Source: Gammaproteobacteria bacterium (ex Lamellibrachia satsuma) (GTDB lineage: Bacteria > Pseudomonadota > Gammaproteobacteria > Chromatiales > Chromatiaceae). From it: DNA of 64,000 bases. Of this stretch, positions 53,835 to 62,812 are shown one piece after another. The translations under genes and the position numbers were made by a program. Under the pieces are notes generated by a model. The model did not search any database. It was not told the DNA's origin and was given only the letters and a program-made list of their open reading frames with translations. The DNA lies in contig CP053680.1 in the NCBI GenBank assembly GCA_019623805.1, positions 558,001 to 622,000 of the forward strand, given 5' to 3'. Position 1 is the first letter of the stretch; each line of letters starts with the position of its first letter.

Positions 53835-54455
53835 ATGCGACTTCATAAACAACAGATTCTTGTCATCACCCTGGCTCTGCTGATTCCCATCATCCCCTTC
53901 GCGGTAATCGGGGAACTTCCTGGGGAGCAGTGGCTCTCCGCCACCGATGATAACGCGCTCTACTTCGGATTGACTGGGGCAGGTCTGCTGGCCAGTGATA
54001 TCCTGCTGCCGATTCCTTCGAGCATCATAGGTACCATGCTCGGCGCCCGTCTCGGTATTGTCCCCGGCTGGCCCTGGTGCTGGCTTGGACTGATGCTGGG
54101 AAATGTGTTCGGTTGGCTGGCCGGGCGTATGCTGCTCTCCAGACCAGACAGGGTGTTGCCCGAGGCACCAACGCTGGTCATACTCGCCATCAGCCGACCG
54201 GTGCCGGTGTTGGCAGAAGCGGTCGCCTTTGCCGCCGGTGCGGGAGGCATGTCATTGCGGCACTTTTTTCTGGTCACACTCATCGCAAACGGACTGATCT
54301 CCCTAGTTCTGGCAGGTAACGGCGCCACCCTTCTGCCGGATTCATTTCTCGGCCCCGGCCTGCTGATTCCATTGGGTCTGCCGGTGGTAACCTGGCTTGT
54401 CTGGAGACGCTATCAGAAACGGAGCGACGATAGCGGCAGCTCTTCAACGCCCTAA
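53835..54455 (+). CDS. VTT/SNARE-associated-type membrane protein
   Basis: The 206-residue protein has about five hydrophobic segments and a VTT-like re-entrant motif (LLPIPSSIIGTMLGARLG, then GWLAGRM). DedA-superfamily relatives flip polyprenyl phosphates or keep membrane potential, but this member is divergent and its function is open. It is divergent from the methyltransferase gene and precedes the sensor kinase by 78 bases. Confidence 0.68.
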   Translation: MRLHKQQILVITLALLIPIIPFAVIGELPGEQWLSATDDNALYFGLTGAGLLASDILLPIPSSIIGTMLGARLGIVPGWPWCWLGLMLGNVFGWLAGRMLLSRPDRVLPEAPTLVILAISRPVPVLAEAVAFAAGAGGMSLRHFFLVTLIANGLISLVLAGNGATLLPDSFLGPGLLIPLGLPVVTWLVWRRYQKRSDDSGSSSTP

Positions 54456-54533
54456 AGTTCAGGCTAGGGGATACTTTTCGCAAACAAACCAATAGTTAAG
54501 ATATGCTGTGTTGAGACATAAGCAGTTTGTTCA

Positions 54534-55934
54534 GTGAGTTACATGCTTAGCGACGGCATCTATAAACGGCTCTTTATCCCTTATGTGGTCACTCTGCTAT
54601 TCAGTGCAGGCGCAGCTTGGTGGATGGGCAGTCAACTCTTTTCCGAAACGCTGGAAAAGCGTCTGCACGAACAATTGATCCACGCCGTAGAGACACTCTC
54701 CCGCAGAGATTTCCCCCATACGACCGGCATTGTGGAGCAACTATCACAGCTAATCAGAGCCGATCTATCCCTCATCAGCACCGATGGAAAAGTAGACTTT
54801 ACGACCTTCAAGGGAGAGAGAGACGATCTGCAAAGGATTATCACTGGATTGCTCGCCGACCACCCTAACCTGCTGCACTCTGAAGAACGCCACAGAGTCG
54901 ATTTGAGTGGGGCCGACTATCTGCTGGTGATGCGGCCGATAAAACCTCGCAGCAGCAGGAACATAATCTATGTTGCCGCCCTCTCAAACCTGTCAGATAT
55001 CCGCGCAACCTCACACCGTATGGCTTGGTGGCTGGGGCTCGGCGTCATCTCTGGGCTGCTGCTGGTGGCTTGGGTCGGTCACCGCACCAGCCGCAGCATC
55101 ACCCTGCCTATTGAAGAACTGGCGGATATGGCTGAGAAGATTGCCACCGGAGAGCGCCAGACATCAGTCAGCATCCACCGCCGGGACGAAATCGGCCATC
55201 TTGCGGCCGCCTTGAATACTATGGCGGGCAGACTGCAGGAGTACGAAAAGACGGTGGCTGAACAGAGCCGCATGGCCACGCTGGGGGAGATGACCGCCCG
55301 CATCGCCCACGAGATCCGCAACCCATTGACCGCCATCAAGATGCAGTTGCAGTTATTGAAGGAGATCTCCGGCAAAGAGGATCTTGGTGTATTGCAGACA
55401 TTGCTGGACGAGGTTGGACGACTGGAACTGATCGTCTCCGGCACCCTGCAGCATCGCCTGCCGGCAAAACCGTCAAGGATCACCGTCAATGTCAATCTGC
55501 TGATCGATGAAATCATCCGCCTCACCCGACTACAGTTCGAGCACCAGCATATTCAATTGGAGATGACGCCTGGTCGATCTCTCCCCCCGTTATCCGCCGA
55601 CAGGGATATGCTCCGCCAGATACTGCTCAATCTGCTGCTCAACGCCAAGGATGAACTGCCAGATGGCGGTAAGATTGTTCTCAGCACAGGCGTGGAGACG
55701 GGCGGCCGCAGCCTGTGGATTGCAGTGGACGACTCGGGACCGGGCATTCCGCCGGATCGGCAAGTTACGCTGTTCGATCAACCCAGCAGCGACAAACCGG
55801 GAGGGTTCGGTCTTGGATTGCGGCTCTGTCGCGAGTTGGCCGAGCTTCATGGCGGACAGATTCGCGTCGAAAAGAGTAAACTTGGCGGCGCCAGATTTTT
55901 CCTCAGCCTGCCACTTCAGGATACCACCGCATGA
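54534..55934 (+). CDS. Membrane sensor histidine kinase (HAMP, HisKA, HATPase)
   Basis: The protein has 466 residues from the GTG at 54534; an ATG at 54543 is equally possible. A membrane helix at about 14-34 is followed by a periplasmic sensor of about 125 residues, a second helix (about 160-183), a HAMP domain, HisKA with phospho-acceptor His259 in ARIAHEIRNPLTAIK, and an ATPase with NLLLNAKDEL and DDSGPGIP. The stop overlaps the start of the response regulator gene. It is an NtrB/ZraS-like partner of a sigma-54 activator; its signal is unknown. Confidence 0.92.
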   Translation: MSYMLSDGIYKRLFIPYVVTLLFSAGAAWWMGSQLFSETLEKRLHEQLIHAVETLSRRDFPHTTGIVEQLSQLIRADLSLISTDGKVDFTTFKGERDDLQRIITGLLADHPNLLHSEERHRVDLSGADYLLVMRPIKPRSSRNIIYVAALSNLSDIRATSHRMAWWLGLGVISGLLLVAWVGHRTSRSITLPIEELADMAEKIATGERQTSVSIHRRDEIGHLAAALNTMAGRLQEYEKTVAEQSRMATLGEMTARIAHEIRNPLTAIKMQLQLLKEISGKEDLGVLQTLLDEVGRLELIVSGTLQHRLPAKPSRITVNVNLLIDEIIRLTRLQFEHQHIQLEMTPGRSLPPLSADRDMLRQILLNLLLNAKDELPDGGKIVLSTGVETGGRSLWIAVDDSGPGIPPDRQVTLFDQPSSDKPGGFGLGLRLCRELAELHGGQIRVEKSKLGGARFFLSLPLQDTTA

Positions 55935-57373
55935 GCAAGATCCTCATCGCCGACGACGAACGCGCCATCTGCGATGCTTTCTCCCGTCTGTTCGAGATGG
56001 AGGGACATGAGGCGCTGATTGCCAGCAATGGGAAAGAGGCCTTGCAGGTCATCCGCAAACAACATCCCGACGCGGTTTTCATGGATGTCAGAATGCCCGG
56101 TATGGACGGCATCGAGACACTGGCTCAAATCCGTGATGAGATCGGCGGACTGCCTGTTGTAATCATGACCGCCTATGGCGCCATGGAGACAGCGATGGAA
56201 GCGGTGCGCCTCGATGCCTTTGATTATCTGGGCAAACCGGTGGAGCTGACCCGCGTCAGGCAGCTGCTGCACCAGATGCTCGAACAGTCCGCCACCGAAC
56301 CCCCAGCCCCTGAAGCCGAAACCGGGCAGGCAGAACCGGAAACTGAGCCCAGACTTGTGGGACAGAGCGCTCCCATGCAGGAGCTTTTTAAACTGATGGG
56401 ACTCTTGACCACCAACAACATGACCGTGCTGATCGCCGGCGAGAGCGGCGTCGGCAAGGAGTTAGTGGCGCGAGGCATCCACCTACACAGCAGACAGTCC
56501 GAGGCCCCATTTGTTGCCATCAACTGCGCCGCCATCCCGGAAAACCTACTGGAAAGTGAACTCTTCGGTCATGAAAAAGGAGCCTTTACCAGCGCCGAAA
56601 CTCGTCGTATCGGACGTTTTGAAAGCGTCGGTGAGGGCACTCTGTTCCTCGACGAAATTGGTGAACTTCCCCTGCCCCTGCAAGGAAAGTTGCTGCGGGT
56701 GCTACAGGAACGGAGTTTCGAGCGTATCGGCAGTAGTACCCCTATCCCCCTGCAGGCGCGCTTGATCACCGCCACCAACCGGGACCTGGCCAAGGAGGTT
56801 ATAGACAAACGTTTTCGGGAAGATCTTCTCCATCGCCTCAATCTGGTCACTCTACAGGTCCCACCGCTACGCAATCGCCAGGAGGATATCGAACTGCTGG
56901 CCCGTCACTTCTTAAAACAGGTCGCAGGTGAATTGAACAAACCACTGTCCGATTTTGAACCCGGCGTCATCGAGCGGCTGTGCGCCCATTGTTGGCCGGG
57001 CAACGTCAGAGAACTGGAACATGTCATCAAACGCTCCGCGCTGCTCGCCCGGGGCAACAAACTAACCAATCATGACCTTGCACTGGAGAATGCATCTCCC
57101 GCATCGCCCACCCATGAATCCGGTTCAACTGCCCAGGACGAGTTCGAAGAGCTGAGTGGCACTTTACGTTACACCCTGCGCCAACTGGTAGAAAAGAACA
57201 GACCCACCGGGAAAACTGACGGCCCTTTTCATATACTGATCAGTTTTGCCGAGGGGGAACTGGTCGACGAAGCGCTCCGGCTCTGCGACGATAACCAGGT
57301 CTCCGCAGCCAAGCTGCTCGGACTCCACCGAACGACACTGCGCAACAAAATTCCGTCACCGTCAGATGAGTGA
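55931..57373 (+). CDS. NtrC-family sigma-54-dependent response regulator
   Basis: The 480-residue protein has a receiver domain with phospho-acceptor Asp52 in VFMDVRMPG, an AAA+ domain with Walker A GESGVGKE (170-177), the sigma-54 contact loop GAFTSA (217-222; consensus GAFTGA), FLDEIGELP, and a C-terminal Fis-type helix-turn-helix (VSAAKLLGLHRTTLRNKI). The region between about 390 and 455 is longer than in NtrC. It couples to the kinase by an ATGA overlap. Target genes are unknown; no -24/-12 promoter was identified nearby with certainty. Confidence 0.93.
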   Translation: MSKILIADDERAICDAFSRLFEMEGHEALIASNGKEALQVIRKQHPDAVFMDVRMPGMDGIETLAQIRDEIGGLPVVIMTAYGAMETAMEAVRLDAFDYLGKPVELTRVRQLLHQMLEQSATEPPAPEAETGQAEPETEPRLVGQSAPMQELFKLMGLLTTNNMTVLIAGESGVGKELVARGIHLHSRQSEAPFVAINCAAIPENLLESELFGHEKGAFTSAETRRIGRFESVGEGTLFLDEIGELPLPLQGKLLRVLQERSFERIGSSTPIPLQARLITATNRDLAKEVIDKRFREDLLHRLNLVTLQVPPLRNRQEDIELLARHFLKQVAGELNKPLSDFEPGVIERLCAHCWPGNVRELEHVIKRSALLARGNKLTNHDLALENASPASPTHESGSTAQDEFEELSGTLRYTLRQLVEKNRPTGKTDGPFHILISFAEGELVDEALRLCDDNQVSAAKLLGLHRTTLRNKIPSPSDE

Positions 57374-57473
57374 CATCCTTCTGTACAACCATACCAACAA
57401 ATAATCATATCAATCCAACTCATTGATAATTAATTAATTATTATATTTTTTTCGCCTTTATCAAAAAGCAGAC

Positions 57474-57490
57474 TGTACACTCAGCGTACA
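57474..57490. promoter_or_regulatory. Palindrome TGTACAC-TCA-GCGTACA upstream of inositol-phosphate synthase
   Basis: A 7+3+7 inverted repeat with one mismatch pair lies in the A+T-rich 281-base gap between the regulator gene and the synthase. It fits an operator, though no regulator can be named. The adjacent TTAATTAATTATTATA stretch could be an UP-like promoter region. Confidence 0.45.
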
Positions 57491-57654
57491 ATATAAAGCT
57501 TTTTCCCATTCCGCCAACACCCACCATAACAATAACTATCCTTTTGTTATTAATAAGTTTTCTTCAACATTATCAGATCAGAAGACATTGGCCCTCTTTT
57601 TGCGTAATTTATGCAGACGAATCAAGAATCAACACGGACGCTTCGGCAGAAATC

Positions 57655-58887
57655 ATGAAGAGAGAACGTTCTCCCAGAAAAATTGGCGTCTGGCTCACCG
57701 GCGCTCGCGGCGATATCGCAACAACCTTGATTGTCGGTACTCTGGCAGTACGAGCCGGACGGGTTTCCAGCAGCGGCATGGTCACCGAGATCCCGCCCAT
57801 CAGCGATCTCGATTTGGCTGACCTGGACTCATTGGTATTCGGTGGCCTGGATATTATCGAGGATTCCCTCGTAGATACAGCCCGTGTGGTCGCCAGGCGT
57901 TCCGGCACCTATACCTACGAGTTGATTGATGCCATCGAATCCGATCTGCAAGCAATTGATGCGGATATCATCTATGAACCCACGGCGCTCTGGGGACCCG
58001 GTTCACCGGTCGAAACACGACCTAACATGTCGATGTTCATCTCCAGAATTCGCAGTCATCTGAAACGATTCAAAGAGCGGCATACACTCGATCATCTGGT
58101 GGTGGTCAATCTCACCTCATCCGAATCCCTGCCCGTGGAAACTGAAGCCCATGAGACGAAAGCGGGCATCGAGTTACTCATCGAAGAGAACCGCTCCGAA
58201 TCACTGACCCCGAGCATCTGCTATACCCAGGCCGCTTTTCTTGAAGGCTGCTCCTATATAAATTTCACCCCCAATCCCGGTTCTGACCTGAAAGGTCTGC
58301 ACGAACTGGCGGACCAACAGGGTGTGCCATTTTATGGCAATGACGGCAAAACCGGCGAGACGCTGGTCAAGACAGCCCTGGCACCCATGTTTGCCTATCG
58401 CAACCTGCGCATCCTTAGCTGGGAAGGCACCAACATGCTGGGTAACGGAGACGGCAAAACACTGGACGACCCGGACCACAAAGTGGCCAAGCTGCGTAAC
58501 AAGGGTAATGTTCTCGACTCGATCCTCGGCTACTCCCCTCACGGGGGGATCGACATTAACTATGTCCCTTCACTGGGAGACTGGAAAACCGCTTGGGACC
58601 TGATTCATTTTCAGGGTTTCCTCGACGTCAAGATGACCATGCAGTTCACTTGGCAGGGTTGTGACTCCATCCTGGCGGCACCACTGGTACTGGATATGAT
58701 CCGCCTCAGCGAGTTCGCCGCGCGGCAGGGTGAATCCGGCCCCATGTACCATCTCGCGGCCTATTTCAAGAACCCCATCGATTGCGATGAATTGGCACTC
58801 TACCCCCAGTTCCAACTCCTGCTCGAATATGTTGATAGTCATCTGCAGAGAAATACCGAAGCAGTCAACCTGGAAAGCATTGGCTGA
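57655..58887 (+). CDS. Inositol-3-phosphate synthase family protein
   Basis: I start at the ATG at 57655, just before the Rossmann strand (RKIGVWLTGARGDIATT); an in-frame TTG at 57544 would add 37 residues unlike the family. The 410-residue protein shows EPTALWGPGSPVETRPN, VVNLTSSES, NFTPNPGSDL, the catalytic-lysine region FYGNDGKTGETLVK and LDVKMTMQF. The family converts glucose-6-phosphate to inositol-1(3)-phosphate with NAD, for inositol lipids or osmolytes. It is uncommon in gammaproteobacteria. The nucleotide loop GARGDIATT departs from the usual GxGG(N). The next gene starts 2 bases later. Confidence 0.88.
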   Translation: MKRERSPRKIGVWLTGARGDIATTLIVGTLAVRAGRVSSSGMVTEIPPISDLDLADLDSLVFGGLDIIEDSLVDTARVVARRSGTYTYELIDAIESDLQAIDADIIYEPTALWGPGSPVETRPNMSMFISRIRSHLKRFKERHTLDHLVVVNLTSSESLPVETEAHETKAGIELLIEENRSESLTPSICYTQAAFLEGCSYINFTPNPGSDLKGLHELADQQGVPFYGNDGKTGETLVKTALAPMFAYRNLRILSWEGTNMLGNGDGKTLDDPDHKVAKLRNKGNVLDSILGYSPHGGIDINYVPSLGDWKTAWDLIHFQGFLDVKMTMQFTWQGCDSILAAPLVLDMIRLSEFAARQGESGPMYHLAAYFKNPIDCDELALYPQFQLLLEYVDSHLQRNTEAVNLESIG

Positions 58888-58889
58888 CG

Positions 58890-59591
58890 ATGTTCCATCC
58901 GGCACTTGGCGAACGGATGAATCCGGTGCAGATAATGGATTGGCTGCTGCGTTGGGGGCTCGCGGCGCTTTTGGTGCTGCTGTTTCAACACACGACGCCC
59001 CTCTCAGGGTCATCTTTCCCCTCTGATGCATGGCTGGTGGTCAACCTGGGATTGGCAACCTCTCTGGCCTGCCTGCTGATGCTGCCACACACCGGCGGCA
59101 CATTTTCTCTTGTTTTCAACAGCATCGCCTCTGCCATCATATTTCTGCTGTTGCTGTTTGCACACGATAAAGGCACGGTCCCCTATACCATTCTGCTGCA
59201 GAGCACACTTGCAGTGTTCATCACCACACTGCTGCTGTTCAGTCTTGCGGGTTTTCTAAAAAGATTTCGTGCAACCACAGAGATCGCTCTACCGACGGTA
59301 TTTTTGCTGGCACTGGTTGCCGGTAGCGCCACCCTCTGGCTTGGCCCCGTGGTTGAACTTTTTGTTTTCAGTGACGCCGCAGTCAATGCGATCATCGCGG
59401 CAAGCCCCATGAGCTATATATCCGCCGCCGCTGAGTACGACTACCTGCGTAGCGAGTGGCTCTATCGCAACACACCCTTCGGCAGCCTGCGCTTTGCCTA
59501 TCCCGACAGCCTGCAACTCGGCGCTATCTATCTGGGGTTTGCAGCAGCGTTGCATACCCTAACCCTGCGACTTAAACCCAACCTGCATTGA
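58890..59591 (+). CDS. Polytopic membrane protein of unknown function
   Basis: The protein has 233 residues from the ATG at 58890; ATG 58917 is possible. Six hydrophobic segments are visible, with an acidic, aromatic stretch (AAAEYDYLRSEWLYRNTPF) between the last two. No family recognised. It is placed 2 bases after the inositol-phosphate synthase gene and 31 before the exported toroid gene. Confidence 0.7.
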   Translation: MFHPALGERMNPVQIMDWLLRWGLAALLVLLFQHTTPLSGSSFPSDAWLVVNLGLATSLACLLMLPHTGGTFSLVFNSIASAIIFLLLLFAHDKGTVPYTILLQSTLAVFITTLLLFSLAGFLKRFRATTEIALPTVFLLALVAGSATLWLGPVVELFVFSDAAVNAIIAASPMSYISAAAEYDYLRSEWLYRNTPFGSLRFAYPDSLQLGAIYLGFAAALHTLTLRLKPNLH

Positions 59592-59622
59592 ATCGGCAAA
59601 TATTGACGAAGAGACATTACCC

Positions 59623-60702
59623 ATGAAATTGATGACCAAGACACTAACATTTCTGTTCACCTTCCTGTTGGCTTTCAGTGTCTCCGCCACGGATGCCAAC
59701 ATGAATTCAGGGCTGAAGAGTAAAGCCAAGCGCGCCACCGATAACGGCCTGCGTTACCTGCGGGAACAACAGGAGGAAAACGGCTCCTGGTCGGGCTCAG
59801 TCGGCATCACCTCACTGGCGCTGCGGGCCTACCTGGAAAGCCGCCGCAAATATACCGAGGATGACGGCCCCTTCATTACCAGGCCTGTTCAGTTCCTGCT
59901 TTCTCATGTGAAAGAGGATGGTTCCATCAGTGAATCCATCAACAACCGCAACTACAACACGGCAGTTGCCATCACCGCACTACAAGCCACCGGCAACCCA
60001 AAATACAGACAGACCATCAAAAATGGCCAGCTGTTTCTGAAAGGACTGCAACTGGATGAGAAAACCGGTTATACAAAGGATCACAAATACTACGGCGGCA
60101 TCGGCTACGGTGGAGACGAACGCCCTGACCTCTCCAATGAATACCTTGCCATCGAAGCGATGAAGGCCACCAGCCTTGATCCCAACGATCCAGTTTGGGA
60201 GAAGGCGCTGGTCTTTGTCAGCCGTTCCCAAAACAATAGTGAAACCAACGATCTTAAATGGGCAAAGAATGACGGTGGCTTCGCCTATATGCCCGGTTAT
60301 AGCCCACATGGAGACGCTGTCTCCTATGGCAGCATGACTCATGCCGGACTCATTAGTCTGCTGTTTGCCGGTGTCGACAAGAATGATCCCAGGGTTCAGT
60401 CGGCCTTTAACTGGATCCGTGCCAACTACACCTTGGATGAGAATCCCGGCGCGAAGAAAAACCAGGGACTATTTTACTACTTCAACGCCTTCGCAAAGAG
60501 CATGTATGCCTTCGGTGAAGCAGAGGTCACGGATAGCAGCGGCATCAAACATAATTGGCGCAACGACCTGGCCGAAAAACTGCTCGGCCTGCAGGACAAA
60601 GATGGCTCCTGGGTCAACCCAGACTCCCCACGCTGGTGGGAAGGCAACAAGAACCTGGTGACCGCCTGGGCCGTCATCTCCCTGAATCATGTCATCCGTT
60701 GA
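59623..60702 (+). CDS. Exported alpha/alpha-toroid protein (prenyltransferase/squalene-cyclase-like repeats)
   Basis: The 359-residue protein has a clear signal peptide (about 1-23, AFSVSATDA). Repeats of the terpenoid-cyclase/prenyltransferase type follow: GLRYLREQQEENGSWSG, VQFLLSHVKEDGSIS and LLGLQDKDGSWVN, each with the QW-like GSW turn. The DxDD acid motif of squalene-hopene cyclases is not seen, and a signal peptide is unusual for a cyclase, so binding or enzymatic use of the fold in the periplasm is more likely. It lies in a run of membrane protein genes with a possible MoxR ATPase gene. Confidence 0.83.
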   Translation: MKLMTKTLTFLFTFLLAFSVSATDANMNSGLKSKAKRATDNGLRYLREQQEENGSWSGSVGITSLALRAYLESRRKYTEDDGPFITRPVQFLLSHVKEDGSISESINNRNYNTAVAITALQATGNPKYRQTIKNGQLFLKGLQLDEKTGYTKDHKYYGGIGYGGDERPDLSNEYLAIEAMKATSLDPNDPVWEKALVFVSRSQNNSETNDLKWAKNDGGFAYMPGYSPHGDAVSYGSMTHAGLISLLFAGVDKNDPRVQSAFNWIRANYTLDENPGAKKNQGLFYYFNAFAKSMYAFGEAEVTDSSGIKHNWRNDLAEKLLGLQDKDGSWVNPDSPRWWEGNKNLVTAWAVISLNHVIR

Positions 60703-60705
60703 AGG

Positions 60706-60832
60706 ATGTCTGTGACTGATTGTCATTTCGAGCGTTGCGAGAAATCCAATACTTCGGAAATCATTCATGGTTTCGGGGGTTTGAGATCTCTCCCTCCGGT
60801 CGAGATGACAATGAGGTAATTAATCAGACTTA
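60706..60832. repeat. Second copy of the GTCATTTC...GAGATGAC palindromic element
   Basis: It shares with 7913-8084 the inner core GTCATTTC/GAGATGAC, the phrase TTTGAGATCTCTCC and the right-end TAATTAATCAGA. The ends are imperfect here. It occupies the space between the toroid gene and the next coding region and creates a spurious N-terminal extension in frame with that gene. Confidence 0.7.
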
Positions 60833-60848
60833 TTCAAAGGAACCTACC

Positions 60849-62339
60849 CTGACCCTCCTTCCTCGCACCTCAATCCTGCTGATCCTGCTGCTGTTCACTG
60901 TTCAGGTAGCAGCAGGGGCTTCAGCTGATCTGCGCGTGCGAGCAGGTTTGCTGGGGAAATTCCAGCCGGGGAGAACCACCGAAATCGGGGTGGAGATCAT
61001 CTCATCCCGCGCAGCAAAAGCCGATCTCTCAATCTCAGATGCCAACGGCAAAACGATCCATCATCTGCAATTAAACGAACACGCCAGGAAAAAACTCTGG
61101 TTTGGCATCAAACCCAAAAAAAAGGATGGTTCGGTTACCGTCACCCTGACGGTGCCAAGCGATAAAACGCTCACCCACTCCATCAATCTCACGGCCACCA
61201 GATTACCGATCACCCTGGTTTCCATCGCGCCGAACGAACGAATGAGGTCCACTGCGCAGCTCAAAACAACCGAAGAGCGCGTTATCGTGATGCTCTCTTC
61301 CGCCGGGTTTCCCCATACCACCCAGGGGTATGGCGCTGTCCAATCGATCATCACCGACCTTGAAAGTCTGGCTGCCCTTGAGCAGCGACAGTCTGAGGCC
61401 TTGGGTCAATATCTGGCGGGATGCGGCATCCTGCTGCTGGATAAGGCATCTTCATCAGTAATTGAACGTCTGGGCAGATCAGCCGGTTGCGGTGGACATC
61501 TCATCCGCAGTTACGATCAACTGTCGGGGATTCCCCAACTATTGCAGCAACTCGATGGGCTGCGTCCTCCAAAACTACCTGAAAGCACAACCCTGGCATT
61601 GCTCACCACTAGTCAGCCCAACCTGGCGGTGCCGTTATACCTTTTTGGTTATCTTTTGCTCATGGTGCTATTGAGCAGTCTGCTCAAGCGCCCCGCTCTG
61701 CTGTTGGTGCTCCCGCTTCTGACTGCTGCTACAGGTCTGGTGGTCTGGTACGGTGCAGGGGTGCAGCAGCTTACTCTCTGGGCCGAAGCGGAGACAGGAG
61801 ATCCTATCGCCAGGCTGGCGGCGATCCAATACAGCGGTGGTGACCGCAGAGGTTTTCAGGAGACGATATTTACCAGGGATATGGTTATAACACGTCTTGA
61901 GAACCAGGAGACATCCACACCGATCGAACACAGAGAGGGGAACGATCTCTATCATCTGACCAGCGACACGGCGTTGTTTGCACCGACACGCTATCGTCTG
62001 GACGGCATCGTCCGGCAACCCCACCGGTTCTCGCTGATACTGGACAGCGGTCAGCCGATTGTCCGCAATACCGGAGCCAGGGCAACTCCTGCCGGACGGC
62101 TGCTCTGGAAACGCCACAGTTATGTACTGCCCGCACTTTCACCCGGTGAAACATGGCAGCCTGAACAGCAGGGCGAAGCCCCCACAACCCCTGCCGAGCG
62201 ACTACTCAACCGACGGCTCTCATTCAGCAACGCCGCACTGCTGATCCCCATTTCCCAGGAGTGGGGAGGATTCGCCCCTTCGGCCACTTCGACCACAGGC
62301 TGGTTGGTAATCCGTTCCTCCACGGGGGAGCGATCATGA
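60849..62339 (+). CDS. Exported, membrane-anchored protein of unknown function, CTG start proposed
   Basis: The frame is open from 60720, but its first 43 codons lie in the palindromic repeat. A CTG at 60849 follows AAAGGAA by about 6 bases and opens directly onto a signal peptide (LPRTSILLILLLFTVQVAAG), so I place the start there (496 residues). The mature part has an N-terminal beta region (VRAGLLGKFQPGRTTEIGVE), a Rossmann-like middle with RVIVMLSSAG and CGILLLDKAS, two membrane helices (about 258-305 from this start) and a beta-rich C-terminus. It recalls BatA-type or MoxR-locus proteins, but I cannot assign a family. It ends in the ATGA of the next gene. Confidence 0.7.
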   Translation: MTLLPRTSILLILLLFTVQVAAGASADLRVRAGLLGKFQPGRTTEIGVEIISSRAAKADLSISDANGKTIHHLQLNEHARKKLWFGIKPKKKDGSVTVTLTVPSDKTLTHSINLTATRLPITLVSIAPNERMRSTAQLKTTEERVIVMLSSAGFPHTTQGYGAVQSIITDLESLAALEQRQSEALGQYLAGCGILLLDKASSSVIERLGRSAGCGGHLIRSYDQLSGIPQLLQQLDGLRPPKLPESTTLALLTTSQPNLAVPLYLFGYLLLMVLLSSLLKRPALLLVLPLLTAATGLVVWYGAGVQQLTLWAEAETGDPIARLAAIQYSGGDRRGFQETIFTRDMVITRLENQETSTPIEHREGNDLYHLTSDTALFAPTRYRLDGIVRQPHRFSLILDSGQPIVRNTGARATPAGRLLWKRHSYVLPALSPGETWQPEQQGEAPTTPAERLLNRRLSFSNAALLIPISQEWGGFAPSATSTTGWLVIRSSTGERS

Positions 62340-62812
62340 ACCTGATCCGGCTCGCCACCATAAGCAGTCTGGCCTACCTGCTGCCACTCACACTCTGGCT
62401 GACGGCACAGCTGGAACTCAATGACTGGGCTGCTGCCAGAGTGACGACACTGTTCGATCAAGCAGTCCATGTCACGCTCATTGCACAGATCATCGGTGTG
62501 ATACTGCTCTTCTTCAAGCCTGTCGATAGCTCGCGACAAAACGACATCATGGGGGTGGCGTTGGTACTCTTTTTTCCACTGCCGCTACTGACCCTGAGTT
62601 GGCTCAGCGGCAGTCTGGAGATCATTTCCATTGCGCTGGGATCACTTGTTGTCACACTCACCGGCTTGACTGCATTCGGTATCCGGCAGGGCCTGAGCTA
62701 CATCCTGCCAAATCCAGCTATCAGAGAAGGAATGATCGGTGCACTGCAGATTGCACTGCTCATTCTGCTCTGGCAGTTCCGTCAAATCTGGTGGGGTTGG
62801 GCCGGACTGTGA
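62336..62812 (+). CDS. Small polytopic membrane protein of unknown function
   Basis: The 158-residue protein starts at an ATG overlapping the previous stop (ATGA). About four membrane helices; no motifs recognised. It ends inside the GTG start of the next gene (GTGA), so the three genes are translationally coupled. Confidence 0.72.
   Translation: MNLIRLATISSLAYLLPLTLWLTAQLELNDWAAARVTTLFDQAVHVTLIAQIIGVILLFFKPVDSSRQNDIMGVALVLFFPLPLLTLSWLSGSLEIISIALGSLVVTLTGLTAFGIRQGLSYILPNPAIREGMIGALQIALLILLWQFRQIWWGWAGL

Noticed and set aside
55931..57373. Loss of sigma-54 contact because GAFTGA reads GAFTSA
   Set aside because: The essential Thr and flanking residues are kept and the fifth position varies among working activators, so I do not call it defective.
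59623..60702. Active squalene-hopene cyclase
   Set aside because: No DxDD motif, length half of the family, and a signal peptide; only the repeat fold is supported.
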